A DNA stretch of 64,000 bases from positions 1 to 64,000 of the forward strand of contig CAUUMS010000005.1 of assembly GCA_963546395.1 (NCBI GenBank), given 5' to 3'. Positions 9,566-17,731 of this stretch are shown one piece after another. Position 1 is the first letter of the stretch; every line of letters starts with the position of its first letter. Source of the DNA: Bacteroides_D sp963546395 (GTDB lineage Bacteria; Bacteroidota; Bacteroidia; Bacteroidales; CAJPTX01). Below the pieces are notes generated by a model that saw only the letters and a list, made by a program, of their open reading frames with translations, had not been told where the DNA came from and made no database searches. A program made the position numbers and the translations under genes.

Positions 9566-10528
9566 ATGCCCAAGAGACGGTATCACTTCAATCCCGAGAC
9601 CCTACAATACGAGCAGCGAGCGGTATCCCCGTATCTGCGAGCATTGCGAATCCTACTCGTTTCGAGTGTCACATTGGCGTTCGGTTTTATCCTCATGCTA
9701 GGGGTCTCGTACATCTTCGATACCCCCGAGGCCAAGTCCCTGCAGAAGGATCGCCAGGAGCTGCTAGGCAAAGTCGCCATCCTCCAGGACATGGTCAATA
9801 GCGCCACCCGGAAGATCGCCATCATCGAGAACCGCGACAACAGCATATACCGCACCATCTTCGAGGCCGATAGCATTCCGCTCACCGTCCGCAAGGGGGG
9901 CGTAGGGGGTGCGGAGCGTTACACCCACCTCGAACATCTAGGCGACAACGGCATGCTCAAGGATCTGGCCACCAGCATCGATCAGCTCACGTGGCGCGCG
10001 TACATGCAGTCGAAGTCGTTTGACGATGTCACCCGCATGGCCTTCGAAAAGGATCGGCTCATGCACTGCATCCCCGCCATACAGCCGGTGGCCGTGCGCC
10101 AGCTCACCCGCATATCATCCACCTTCGGCGTGCGTCACGACCCCATCACCAAGCAGGGGCGCATGCACTCCGGGGTAGACTTCGTGGGGGCTGCCAACAC
10201 GCCCATCCACTCCACGGGGGACGGAATAGTAATCACGGCGAGCTACTCGGCCTCGGGCTATGGGAATCAGGTCATCATCGACCACGGCTTCGGCTACAAG
10301 ACGCGCTACGCCCACATGAACCGCATCACCGTCAAGGAGGGCGAGCGGGTGAAACGCGGGCAGATCATCGGAGCCATGGGCTCCACAGGGCGCAGCACGG
10401 GTACCCACCTACACTATGAGGTACTCGTGAAGAATCATCCCGTAGATCCGCTTCTCTACTTCAACGACATGAGCGAGTTGGAGTATGAGCTCATGCTTTC
10501 ACGGGCCGACATGCAGGATCTGGATTAG
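9566..10528 (+). CDS. Membrane-anchored M23 (LytM-type) peptidase, first tandem copy
   Basis: This 320-residue protein begins with a basic, tyrosine-rich cytoplasmic stub (MPKRRYHFNPETLQYEQ), then one membrane segment near residues 27-50. A short coiled region follows, then the M23 metallopeptidase domain in the last 150 residues. The zinc ligands are intact: MHSGVDF (His, Asp) and THLHYEV (HxH). Active M23 enzymes cut peptidoglycan cross-bridges, so a periplasmic cell-wall role is inferred. It is the first gene of a plus-strand cluster running to 17265. The next gene is a paralogue with the same N-terminal stub motif (MPRAHYHFNRESLSY), so the pair arose by duplication. Confidence 0.9.
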   Translation: MPKRRYHFNPETLQYEQRAVSPYLRALRILLVSSVTLAFGFILMLGVSYIFDTPEAKSLQKDRQELLGKVAILQDMVNSATRKIAIIENRDNSIYRTIFEADSIPLTVRKGGVGGAERYTHLEHLGDNGMLKDLATSIDQLTWRAYMQSKSFDDVTRMAFEKDRLMHCIPAIQPVAVRQLTRISSTFGVRHDPITKQGRMHSGVDFVGAANTPIHSTGDGIVITASYSASGYGNQVIIDHGFGYKTRYAHMNRITVKEGERVKRGQIIGAMGSTGRSTGTHLHYEVLVKNHPVDPLLYFNDMSELEYELMLSRADMQDLD

Positions 10529-10575
10529 GCCCCATAGGGTCTCGCCGAGCTGTCCAGCTCACACATCTGGAGCCC

Positions 10576-11547
10576 ATGCCCAGAGCGCACTACCACTTCA
10601 ACCGTGAATCCCTTAGCTACACCCGGGTACAGCGGGGGATTCGTTACTACTTGCAGCTTGCGCTCAAGTACTTGCTGGCGAGCATCGCGCTAGCCGTGGT
10701 GTGCTACATCATCTTCTCCTTCTTTGCCGAGACCCCACGCGAATGGCAGCTTGGGCACGACAACTCCAGCATTGCCACTCAGCTCCATGAGCTCAATTCC
10801 AAGTACGATCAGCTGGCTGCCGTGCTAAAGGACATCGAGCAGCGGGACAACAACATCTACCGTCTCATATTCGAGGCAGAGCCCGAGCCCGACGAGGATC
10901 AGTTGGCCGAGTACGCCATCGATAGCCTGTATGCCCAAGTCAAGCTCATGGGTTGCTCTGAGATCGCCCGATTCACCGCCCGCGACCTCACCCGGCTAGC
11001 CCAGAAAGCCGTGGCCAACGATGCCCAATTCGATGCCCTCGTTGACCTTGCGGGAAAAAAGGCCTCATACGCATCCAGCGTGCCGGGCATCCTACCCCTC
11101 GGGAAGGATGTCCCCACGCGCATTGCATCTCCCTTTGGCGTTCGGATACACCCCTTCTACAAGGTGCTCAAGATGCACACCGGGCTCGACTTTGCGGCAC
11201 CCGTGGGCTCTCCGGTGCATGCCACCGCCAGCGGAACCGTGCGCAATATCACCCGCTCGCTGCGCGGCTACGGCAACACGCTCATCCTGGATCACGGGAA
11301 CGGCTACTCCACCCTCTATGCGCACCTAGAGCAAGTGCTCGTGCAAACGGGACAGAAGGTCACCCGCGGAACGCAAATCGCCACCGTGGGTAGCTCGGGC
11401 ATGAGCATGGCCCCCCATCTCCACTACGAGGTGAGGCAGAACGGCACCCCCATCGACCCGCTCAACTACCTCTTCCTCGAATTCGATCCCTTACAGCTTG
11501 CCGACGCAGCGCGTATCGCATCACAAACGGGCCAATCGCTCGACTAG
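10576..11547 (+). CDS. Membrane-anchored M23 peptidase, second tandem copy
   Basis: The 323-residue paralogue of the preceding gene lies 47 bases downstream. It has the same layout: a YHFN-containing stub, one membrane helix near residues 32-52 (LLASIALAVVCYIIFSFF), a coiled linker with EQRDNNIYR (compare ENRDNSIYR in copy one), and an M23 domain. The zinc ligands are present in MHTGLDFAAP and HLHYEVR. Both copies therefore look catalytically competent, unlike EnvC/NlpD-type degenerate activators. The capA-like gene starts 3 bases after the stop, so translation is probably coupled. Confidence 0.9.
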   Translation: MPRAHYHFNRESLSYTRVQRGIRYYLQLALKYLLASIALAVVCYIIFSFFAETPREWQLGHDNSSIATQLHELNSKYDQLAAVLKDIEQRDNNIYRLIFEAEPEPDEDQLAEYAIDSLYAQVKLMGCSEIARFTARDLTRLAQKAVANDAQFDALVDLAGKKASYASSVPGILPLGKDVPTRIASPFGVRIHPFYKVLKMHTGLDFAAPVGSPVHATASGTVRNITRSLRGYGNTLILDHGNGYSTLYAHLEQVLVQTGQKVTRGTQIATVGSSGMSMAPHLHYEVRQNGTPIDPLNYLFLEFDPLQLADAARIASQTGQSLD

Positions 11548-11550
11548 CCT

Positions 11551-12849
11551 ATGCGTCCACTCCACGTAGCCATCTCCTGCCTCCTTCTTATAGCGGCAGC
11601 TCATGTAGCCCCCGCGCAAGGGGTGAGCACTCCCGCAGCCACCGGGGATACCCTCCTGATGCACCGCGATACAACCGTATCCACCGGGACGGTACCCACC
11701 ACTCTAACAGACTCCGTGAGAGCCCATCAGGGCCAAGACGCCCTCACGTTACCCCCTACCACGCCTGGCAATGCTGATACCGCCGCTCGCTTGCAGGACA
11801 GCATACCCACGCCCCCACCAGCCGACACGCTGGCAAAGCCCGCAGACTCTGCCATGATGACACCGCGGGCCGATACGCTGACCGTGATAGCCGTGGGAGA
11901 CATCATGCTGGGATCCGACTTTCCCCCAAAGGTGCTCCTCCCGCCATCCAACAATGCCTACGCGCTGCTAGCCCCCGCCGTACCCATATTCCAGCGTGGA
12001 CACGTGGTATTTGGCAATCTAGAGGGGGCCTTTCTCGACGGGGGAAAACCCTACAAGAGCTGTAGCAACCCGGACAAATGCTACCGGTTCCGCATGCCCA
12101 CACGCCTGGCTCCAGCCCTAAAGCAAGCGGGCTTCAACGCCATAAGTCTGGCCAACAACCATGTGGGCGACTTCGGGCCACCGGCTCAGCAGTGCACGAT
12201 GCGCCTGCTAGACTCGATGGGCATTGCGCATGCGGGGCTCCTGGCGCATCCCGTGGACACGCTATACGTGCAGGGGTACAAAATCGGCCTATGCGCGTTT
12301 GCCCCCAACAGCGGCACCAATCAGCTCAACAACTACACCACGCTCCGCAAGACGGTGAGCGACCTGAAGGCTAAGTGCGACATCGTGATCGCCTCCTGCC
12401 ACATGGGCGCCGAGGGGACCGCTCACACCCACATCACCCGTGCGAGAGAGCTCTACCTCGGGGAGAACCGCGGGAATCCTCACGAAATCGCCCGCGTCCT
12501 CATTGATGCCGGTGCCGATCTCGTGCTCGGGCACGGGCCACACGTCACGCGAGCAATCGATCTCTACCAGGGCCGTTTCATCGTCTACAGCATGGGTAAC
12601 TTCTGCACCTACGGCGGGATCAACCTGCTAGGCCCCGGCGGGCTCGCCCCCATCATGGAGATCCGCATCGATGGCACAGGGAAGTTCATCTCGGCCACCA
12701 TCCACTCCACCCGGCAACAGGGGCGAGGAGGTGTGCAGCTAGACCCCAACAGGGCTGTGCTCAGAGAGATCCGCAAGCTCACCGCGCAGGATCTGCCTCA
12801 GGCACCCATCCATATCGACGAGGAGGGACTCGTCACACCCAAAATGTAA
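11551..12849 (+). CDS. CapA-family (PGA_cap) exported metallophosphoesterase-like protein
   Basis: This 432-residue protein has a signal peptide (LLLIAAAHVAPAQG), a Thr/Pro/Asp-rich low-complexity linker (about residues 25-108) and a CapA domain. The domain shows AVGDIMLGSDF near residue 112, FGNLEGAF, LANNHVGDFG, ASCHMGAEG and LGHGPHVTRAI, which are the metal-binding motifs of the calcineurin-like CapA fold. The family is named for poly-gamma-glutamate capsule synthesis, but most members, including this one with no capB/capC nearby, have no proven substrate. It lies 3 bases after the second M23 gene and 6 before merR, which suggests an envelope role. Confidence 0.85.
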   Translation: MRPLHVAISCLLLIAAAHVAPAQGVSTPAATGDTLLMHRDTTVSTGTVPTTLTDSVRAHQGQDALTLPPTTPGNADTAARLQDSIPTPPPADTLAKPADSAMMTPRADTLTVIAVGDIMLGSDFPPKVLLPPSNNAYALLAPAVPIFQRGHVVFGNLEGAFLDGGKPYKSCSNPDKCYRFRMPTRLAPALKQAGFNAISLANNHVGDFGPPAQQCTMRLLDSMGIAHAGLLAHPVDTLYVQGYKIGLCAFAPNSGTNQLNNYTTLRKTVSDLKAKCDIVIASCHMGAEGTAHTHITRARELYLGENRGNPHEIARVLIDAGADLVLGHGPHVTRAIDLYQGRFIVYSMGNFCTYGGINLLGPGGLAPIMEIRIDGTGKFISATIHSTRQQGRGGVQLDPNRAVLREIRKLTAQDLPQAPIHIDEEGLVTPKM

Positions 12850-12855
12850 CCGCAC

Positions 12856-13188
12856 ATGTCTGGGCAAGAAGATCAATACCGTCTGTACTACTCCATCGGC
12901 GAGGTAGCCAAAATCGTCGGCGTGGAGCCATCCACCCTGCGGTACTGGGAATCGAAGTTCACGCAGGCGCAACCACGTCGCTCGACACGCGGACGGCGGC
13001 AGTACACCAAAGACGACATACAGACGTTCCAGCAGATCTACCACCTACTGCGCGAGGAGGGCATCTCCATCGAGCATGCCCAGACCAGGCTGAAGTACCT
13101 AGGGAATGCGGAGAACAATCGGATACAAGCCATCGCCAAGCTCCATCGGGTCAAACAGCTGCTCAACGAGCTGAAAGATCTCCTATGA
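12856..13188 (+). CDS. MerR-family transcriptional regulator
   Basis: The 110-residue protein has an N-terminal MerR winged helix (YYSIGEVAKIVGVEPSTLRYWESKF near residues 10-34, then RRQYTKDDIQTFQQI). A helical tail (RLKYLGNAENN, then LHRVKQLLNELKDLL) probably forms the dimer coiled coil. There is no added effector domain and no metal-binding cysteines, so it is not a metal-sensing MerR of the classical type. The stop overlaps the start of the NIF3 gene by 4 bases (ATGA). Targets are unknown; autoregulation of this cluster is possible but not shown. Confidence 0.88.
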   Translation: MSGQEDQYRLYYSIGEVAKIVGVEPSTLRYWESKFTQAQPRRSTRGRRQYTKDDIQTFQQIYHLLREEGISIEHAQTRLKYLGNAENNRIQAIAKLHRVKQLLNELKDLL

Positions 13189-14294
13189 GCCCCCAGCCCA
13201 CCTACGCGGATGTGCTCGGGGTGCTAACAGCCTTCGCCCCGCTGCATCTGCAAGAATCCTACGACAACAGCGGGCTACTAGTGGGCGAGCCAGACACCCC
13301 CGTGCGGGGTATTCTGTTCTGCCTCGATGTCACCGAGCAGGTAGTCGACGAGGCGAAAGAGCACGGGTGCAATCTGATAGTATCCCATCACCCCCCCATT
13401 TTCACGGCCCTCCGCGCGCTGCGCGGGCAAGACCCCACCACACGCTGCGTGCTTGCAGCCATACGGCACCGGATCGGGCTTATGGCCATGCACACGAATC
13501 TCGATAGTGCCCCCCGCGGAGTGAGCTACGAGCTCGGGAGCCGCCTCGGACTCATCGACCTACACCCCCTCAAGCTGGCTGAGGCAAACATCCTCAAGCT
13601 CGTGACGTTCGTGCCCGAATCGCACGCCGAAACCGTGCGAGAGGCCCTGTTTGCCGCATGCGCTGGCACCATGGGCGAATACAGCGGGTGCTCCTTCAAC
13701 ACCTCAGGCCAGGGAACATTCACCCCCTCCGCCACTGCGCAACCGTATGTGGGCAAGGTGCTCGAGCCCACCCGGGTGGATGAGATCCGCATTGAGACCA
13801 TCGTGCTTCGCCACCACCTGGCGCACGCCATCGCTGCCCTCAGGGCTGCACACCCCTACGAGGAGCCCGCCTACGACATCATCCCCCTAGCCAACCAGGA
13901 TCATCGGGCCGGACTAGGAGCCGTCGGGAAGCTCCCAGAGCCCATACTCGCAGCGGAATTCCTACAGCTCGTAAAGCGCACCCTAGGGGCCCCCTGCCTG
14001 CGTTACTGCGAGGGGAAAAGCCAGGCCATTGAGCGGGTGGCCGTCTGCGGGGGAAGCGGCTCTAGCCTCATCGCCGCCGCGCTGTCGGCAGGCGCAGAGG
14101 CCTACGTGACAGCCGACCTCAAGTACCACGATTTCCAACCGCCCCAGGAGCAGATGCTCCTAATCGATGCCGGGCACCGCGAAACCGAGCTCCTGGCAGT
14201 CGACTTGCTGTATGGGGTGGTAGAGCGGAATTTCACTACCTTCGCGCTTCACAGAAGTAGTGCCGACAGGCACCCTGTCCGTTACCTACTCTAA
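13185..14294 (+). CDS. NIF3-like dinuclear metal centre protein
   Basis: The 369-residue protein has the NIF3/YbgI signature. LQESYDNSGLLVG and LDVTEQVVDEA are followed by the metal-ligand IVSHHPPIF, a middle insert (CutA/PII-like, about residues 130-240) and the C-terminal AVCGGSGSSLI and LIDAGHRETE ligands. This is the long three-domain form common in Firmicutes and Bacteroidetes. The biochemical role is still unclear, although a GTP cyclohydrolase activity has been proposed for some relatives. It overlaps merR by 4 bases and is followed 17 bases later by a zinc-ribbon protein, a frequent neighbour in Bacteroidetes. Confidence 0.93.
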   Translation: MSPQPTYADVLGVLTAFAPLHLQESYDNSGLLVGEPDTPVRGILFCLDVTEQVVDEAKEHGCNLIVSHHPPIFTALRALRGQDPTTRCVLAAIRHRIGLMAMHTNLDSAPRGVSYELGSRLGLIDLHPLKLAEANILKLVTFVPESHAETVREALFAACAGTMGEYSGCSFNTSGQGTFTPSATAQPYVGKVLEPTRVDEIRIETIVLRHHLAHAIAALRAAHPYEEPAYDIIPLANQDHRAGLGAVGKLPEPILAAEFLQLVKRTLGAPCLRYCEGKSQAIERVAVCGGSGSSLIAAALSAGAEAYVTADLKYHDFQPPQEQMLLIDAGHRETELLAVDLLYGVVERNFTTFALHRSSADRHPVRYLL

Positions 14295-14311
14295 TAAATA
14301 GACGCACCACG

Positions 14312-15079
14312 ATGGTCGAAGAGAACCGCACTCCCGTACGCGAAGAGCGTGTTGCAGATGAGAATCTCGCCATTCTGTACCAATTGCAATCCATTGACTC
14401 GCAGATCGATGCCATCGTACGCCTTCGTGGAGAGCTCCCGCTCGAGGTGCAAGATCTAGAGGACGAGATAGAGGGGCTGAAGACCCGCGTGGCAAATCTG
14501 GAGGCCAAAATTGCGGAGGGACAAGAGAGCATCGCCACCAAGCGTCAGGAGCTCAAGTCCATTGAGGCCCTGATGGCGCAATACACGGAGCAGCAGAAGA
14601 ACGTGCGCAACAACCGCGAGTTCGATGCCCTCACCAAAGAGCTCGAGTTCCAGAAGCTGGAGGTGGAGCTGCGCAACAAGCAGATTAAGGATTGCAAGGC
14701 GACTAACGAAGCCACCAACCGGCAGCTAGAGGCGGCGAAGAAACACGTAGCGGAGCGGATGCTCGACCTAGGGGTTAAGCGTTCTGAGCTCGACAGCATC
14801 AATCAGGAGACCGCCGCGGAAGAGGAAAGGCTAACCACGGAGTCGGCAGCCCTTGCGCAACAGCTACCCGAGCGCATCCTTGCCGCCTACCGGCGGATAC
14901 GCAACAACTCCCGCAACGGGTTGGCCGTGGTGCCCATCGTGCGCGGGGCCTGCGGCGGATGCTTCAACCGGATCCCACCCCAACGACAGCTCGACATCCG
15001 CATGCAGAAGCGCATCATCGTGTGCGAGTACTGCGGTCGCATCATCGTAGCCCCGCCCGACAAGGAGGCCGAGGAGTAG
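14312..15079 (+). CDS. C4-type zinc-ribbon coiled-coil protein
   Basis: This 255-residue protein is mostly a long antiparallel coiled coil (about residues 20-185, rich in Glu/Lys/Leu heptads such as LEVELRNKQIKDCK). It ends in a zinc ribbon with CGGC near residue 213 and CEYCGR near residue 237. The arrangement matches the zf-RING_7/DUF164 family, which includes Helicobacter HP0958 (FlgZ), an RNA- and sigma54-related protein. No flagellar genes are seen here, so the function in this organism is open. It lies between NIF3 (17 bases) and the HD protein (41 bases). Confidence 0.9.
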   Translation: MVEENRTPVREERVADENLAILYQLQSIDSQIDAIVRLRGELPLEVQDLEDEIEGLKTRVANLEAKIAEGQESIATKRQELKSIEALMAQYTEQQKNVRNNREFDALTKELEFQKLEVELRNKQIKDCKATNEATNRQLEAAKKHVAERMLDLGVKRSELDSINQETAAEEERLTTESAALAQQLPERILAAYRRIRNNSRNGLAVVPIVRGACGGCFNRIPPQRQLDIRMQKRIIVCEYCGRIIVAPPDKEAEE

Positions 15080-15120
15080 ATCGCCCCTGCGCGTAGTTGC
15101 CCGGGGCTCCTAGTTGCCCT

Positions 15121-17265
15121 ATGAGAAATTCGACGCTGGGTTTACGGCAAAAGCTCTACCTCGGGCTGATGTTTGCTGTGGTGGCCGTGGGGTTATACCT
15201 CGCCATACCACGCACGGTGCCCTTCCACTACGAGTTTCAGCGCGGGCGCATCTGGACCTACGAGACGCTAAAAGCCCCCTTCGACTACCCGCTCTACAAG
15301 TCGGCAGACGAGTACAATCGCGAGCGTAGCGCGCTACACAAGCAGCTGCACCCCGTCTACCGCGAAGAGTCGTCCACGGCCCAGGCCACCGTCACGGCCG
15401 TCGATGGCTACATCCGTCGGCAGCTCACCGCAGCCTGCGACTCCCTACTCGCCACGGGGAAAGCAACCAGCTACCAGCATCTCTCCGCGGTGTACGATTC
15501 GGGCCAGCAGGCTCGCCTCTCATCCACGCTCGACTACCTGTACGACGTAGGCATCGTCGACAAGCAGTCGGTGCTGAGCATCGCCCCCAATGCCGTATTC
15601 TCCGTGCTCCGGCAGGGAGTATCCTACGAGACATCGCTCGAGAAGGTGTTCTCACCCGCCTCGGGGGCGCAGTTCCTGATGCACGAGAGTCGCCCGCAGA
15701 CCAGCAACCGCGAAACCCAGCTCTTCTGGGCCTCGTTGAACTTCGAGCCCCTCCTGACCCCAAACCTCATCCACGACACCGCGCTCACGCGGCAGGTACG
15801 GGAAGAGCGTCTGGCCTCCGTCTCGAAGACGCTCGGGGTGGTGAGCAGCGGAACGAAAATTGTGGGCCACGGCGACGTGGTGACCGACGAGAGCTACCAG
15901 CAACTCGAGTCGCTACGCATCGAGATGACGCAGCGGATGCCCAGCGGCAGCTGGCACCTGTCGCGAGAAATCTGCTACGCCCTGCTCAACCTGCTCGTCC
16001 TGGGCCTATTCCTGCTCTACCTCCAGCAGACCTACCCCAACGTGGTAAGCAGCCCGCGCGACGTGCTATTCCTGCTCCTAGTCGAGAGCGTCACCACAGC
16101 CATCGGCTACCTCGTCATACGCATCGATCCCGCCCTGCTGTACCTGGTGCCCTTCACCATCGCCCCGCTACTCATCCGTTCATTCTTCGACGTGCGTCTG
16201 GCCTTCATGGCGCATCTCATCATCACTAGCAGCGTGGCCCTATTCGCCCCCAGCAGCTACGAGTTCATGCTCATCAACCTGTCTGCGGGACTCATGGCCA
16301 CCTACGCGCAAAAGACCATCTACCGGCGTAGCCGCCTCTTCCGCGTGGTGCTGCTTGTGCTCCTAAGCTACCTGTTCACCTACCTCGTGCTCAAGGTGAT
16401 GCAGGAGCAGTCCATCACCAGCCTCCATCTCATGAATCTGGCCCTCTTCGCCGGGAATGCGCTGCTGCTACTGGCCACCTCGCAGCTCACCTACCCGCTG
16501 GAGAAGCTCTTCGGGTTCATCTCCAACTCCACGCTCGTCGACCTTGGCGACACCAACCACCCGCTCCTGCGCGAACTCGCCGAGAAGGCTCCCGGCACAT
16601 TTCAGCACAGCTTACAGGTTGCCAACCTGGCCGAAACGGCGGCCGTACGCATAGGGGCAAACGCCCTCCTGGTGCGCACGGCAGCTCTGTATCACGACAT
16701 CGGGAAGATGAATCACCCGGAATTCTTCGTGGAGAACCAGCACCCCGGCAGCAACCCGCACGGCAGTCTCAACGAGCGCGAGAGCGCGGCCATCATCATC
16801 CGCCACGTCACCGACGGGGTGCAGATAGCCCGCAAGCATCGTCTCCCGGAGCAGCTCACCGACTTCATTCGCACCCATCACGGCACCACGCGCACCGAGT
16901 ACTTCTACCGCACCTACCGCAAAGAGCACCCCCAGGAGCCCGATCACCCGGAGTGGTTCACCTACCCTGGCCCCAAGCCGTTCTCCCGGGAGATGGCCCT
17001 GCTGATGATCACCGACTCGGTGGAGGCCGCATCGCGAAGCCTCAAAGTCATCACCCCCGAATCGCTACGCGAGCTCGTGAATGGCATCGTGGCAAAGCAG
17101 CAGGGCGAGGGGCAATTCGATCAGACCGACATCACATTCCAGGACATCGCCACGGTGAAAGAGACGCTGGTGAGCAAGCTCGAGAGCATCTACCACTCGC
17201 GAATCGAGTACCCCGACGATCCCAATACCCCAGCCCAGGCCCCACCAAGCGACGACAAGGCGTAG
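15121..17265 (+). CDS. 7TM-HD phosphohydrolase, PgpH-type (probable c-di-AMP phosphodiesterase)
   Basis: The 714-residue protein begins with one membrane helix (LGLMFAVVAVGLYLAI). An extracytoplasmic 7TMR-HDED domain follows (about residues 45-280), then seven hydrophobic segments (about 285-465), and a cytoplasmic HD domain with HSLQVANLAE, ALYHDIGKMNHPEFF and RTHHGTTRTEYFY. The order is that of PgpH, which hydrolyses cyclic di-AMP to pApA. Activity on c-di-AMP is inferred from the family. The start is the ATG giving MRNSTLGLRQKL; a TTG at 15097 would add eight residues. It is the last gene of the cluster, followed 23 bases later by a strong terminator hairpin. Confidence 0.88.
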   Translation: MRNSTLGLRQKLYLGLMFAVVAVGLYLAIPRTVPFHYEFQRGRIWTYETLKAPFDYPLYKSADEYNRERSALHKQLHPVYREESSTAQATVTAVDGYIRRQLTAACDSLLATGKATSYQHLSAVYDSGQQARLSSTLDYLYDVGIVDKQSVLSIAPNAVFSVLRQGVSYETSLEKVFSPASGAQFLMHESRPQTSNRETQLFWASLNFEPLLTPNLIHDTALTRQVREERLASVSKTLGVVSSGTKIVGHGDVVTDESYQQLESLRIEMTQRMPSGSWHLSREICYALLNLLVLGLFLLYLQQTYPNVVSSPRDVLFLLLVESVTTAIGYLVIRIDPALLYLVPFTIAPLLIRSFFDVRLAFMAHLIITSSVALFAPSSYEFMLINLSAGLMATYAQKTIYRRSRLFRVVLLVLLSYLFTYLVLKVMQEQSITSLHLMNLALFAGNALLLLATSQLTYPLEKLFGFISNSTLVDLGDTNHPLLRELAEKAPGTFQHSLQVANLAETAAVRIGANALLVRTAALYHDIGKMNHPEFFVENQHPGSNPHGSLNERESAAIIIRHVTDGVQIARKHRLPEQLTDFIRTHHGTTRTEYFYRTYRKEHPQEPDHPEWFTYPGPKPFSREMALLMITDSVEAASRSLKVITPESLRELVNGIVAKQQGEGQFDQTDITFQDIATVKETLVSKLESIYHSRIEYPDDPNTPAQAPPSDDKA

Positions 17266-17288
17266 GGCGACTAGCAGTTAGCACAGTG

Positions 17289-17320
17289 GGGGAATCCGGC
17301 GCGGGTTCCCCTTTTTATTT
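17289..17320 (+). terminator. Rho-independent terminator after the 7TM-HD gene
   Basis: A 9-bp stem (GGGGAATCC pairing with GGGTTCCCC, one T-G pair, loop GGCGC) is followed directly by TTTTTATTT. It closes the cluster that begins at 9566. Confidence 0.85.
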
Positions 17321-17422
17321 GACTGTCCACGAACTCAGCGGGCTGAACGTGCCGCACACACGACAAAAATGAGCGTGGCACGTGGCATAGCATTGCCGTA
17401 GTGACAGCCCACCATCAACGCA

Positions 17423-17468
17423 CCAAAGCCGTATTTGGTAGGCGAAATACGGACTTGATACGTCGTTG
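17423..17468 (+). repeat. Intergenic inverted-repeat element, copy 1
   Basis: CCGTATTT (17429-17436), a GGTAGGCG loop and AAATACGG (17445-17452) form a perfect 8-bp hairpin, followed by ACTTGATACGTCGTTG. Copy 2 at 47915-47960 shares most bases over about 46 positions. Function unknown. Confidence 0.7.
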
Positions 17469-17656
17469 CCACATCGGAAGGAGGGTGCGGAGGGGGATCA
17501 TTCACCCCCACAGATGGCGGTTGGTGCACGGTAGGCATCAGCCCTCGACGCTTGCGCAGCCTGTGGCCGAGAGAGCCACCGCAGTATACCACTAGGGAGG
17601 CCTATCGTCTTGCCCATATTGCGTCTCAATAGCAATACCGGTTCTGCACAAAACGC

Positions 17657-17664
17657 TACCTTTG
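17657..17664 (+). promoter_or_regulatory. -7 promoter box for ftcD
   Basis: TACCTTTG, a perfect TAnnTTTG box, lies 67 bases before the ftcD ATG at 17732. It would put the transcript start near 17670, so the earlier ATG at 17675 is an unlikely start. Confidence 0.6.
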
Positions 17665-17731
17665 CACACCGGTTGTGGGACGGGTTTCGGAACCAGGGAG
17701 ACCGGCCATTTTCACCGATAAAATCCAAGGT

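Larger units (their letters stand above)
17266..17731. other. Intergenic region with terminator, inverted repeat and ftcD promoter
   Basis: The 466 bases contain the terminator, one copy of an intergenic inverted repeat (17423-17468) and the ftcD -7 box. Short open frames on both strands lack coding character. I see no RNA gene. Confidence 0.5.
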
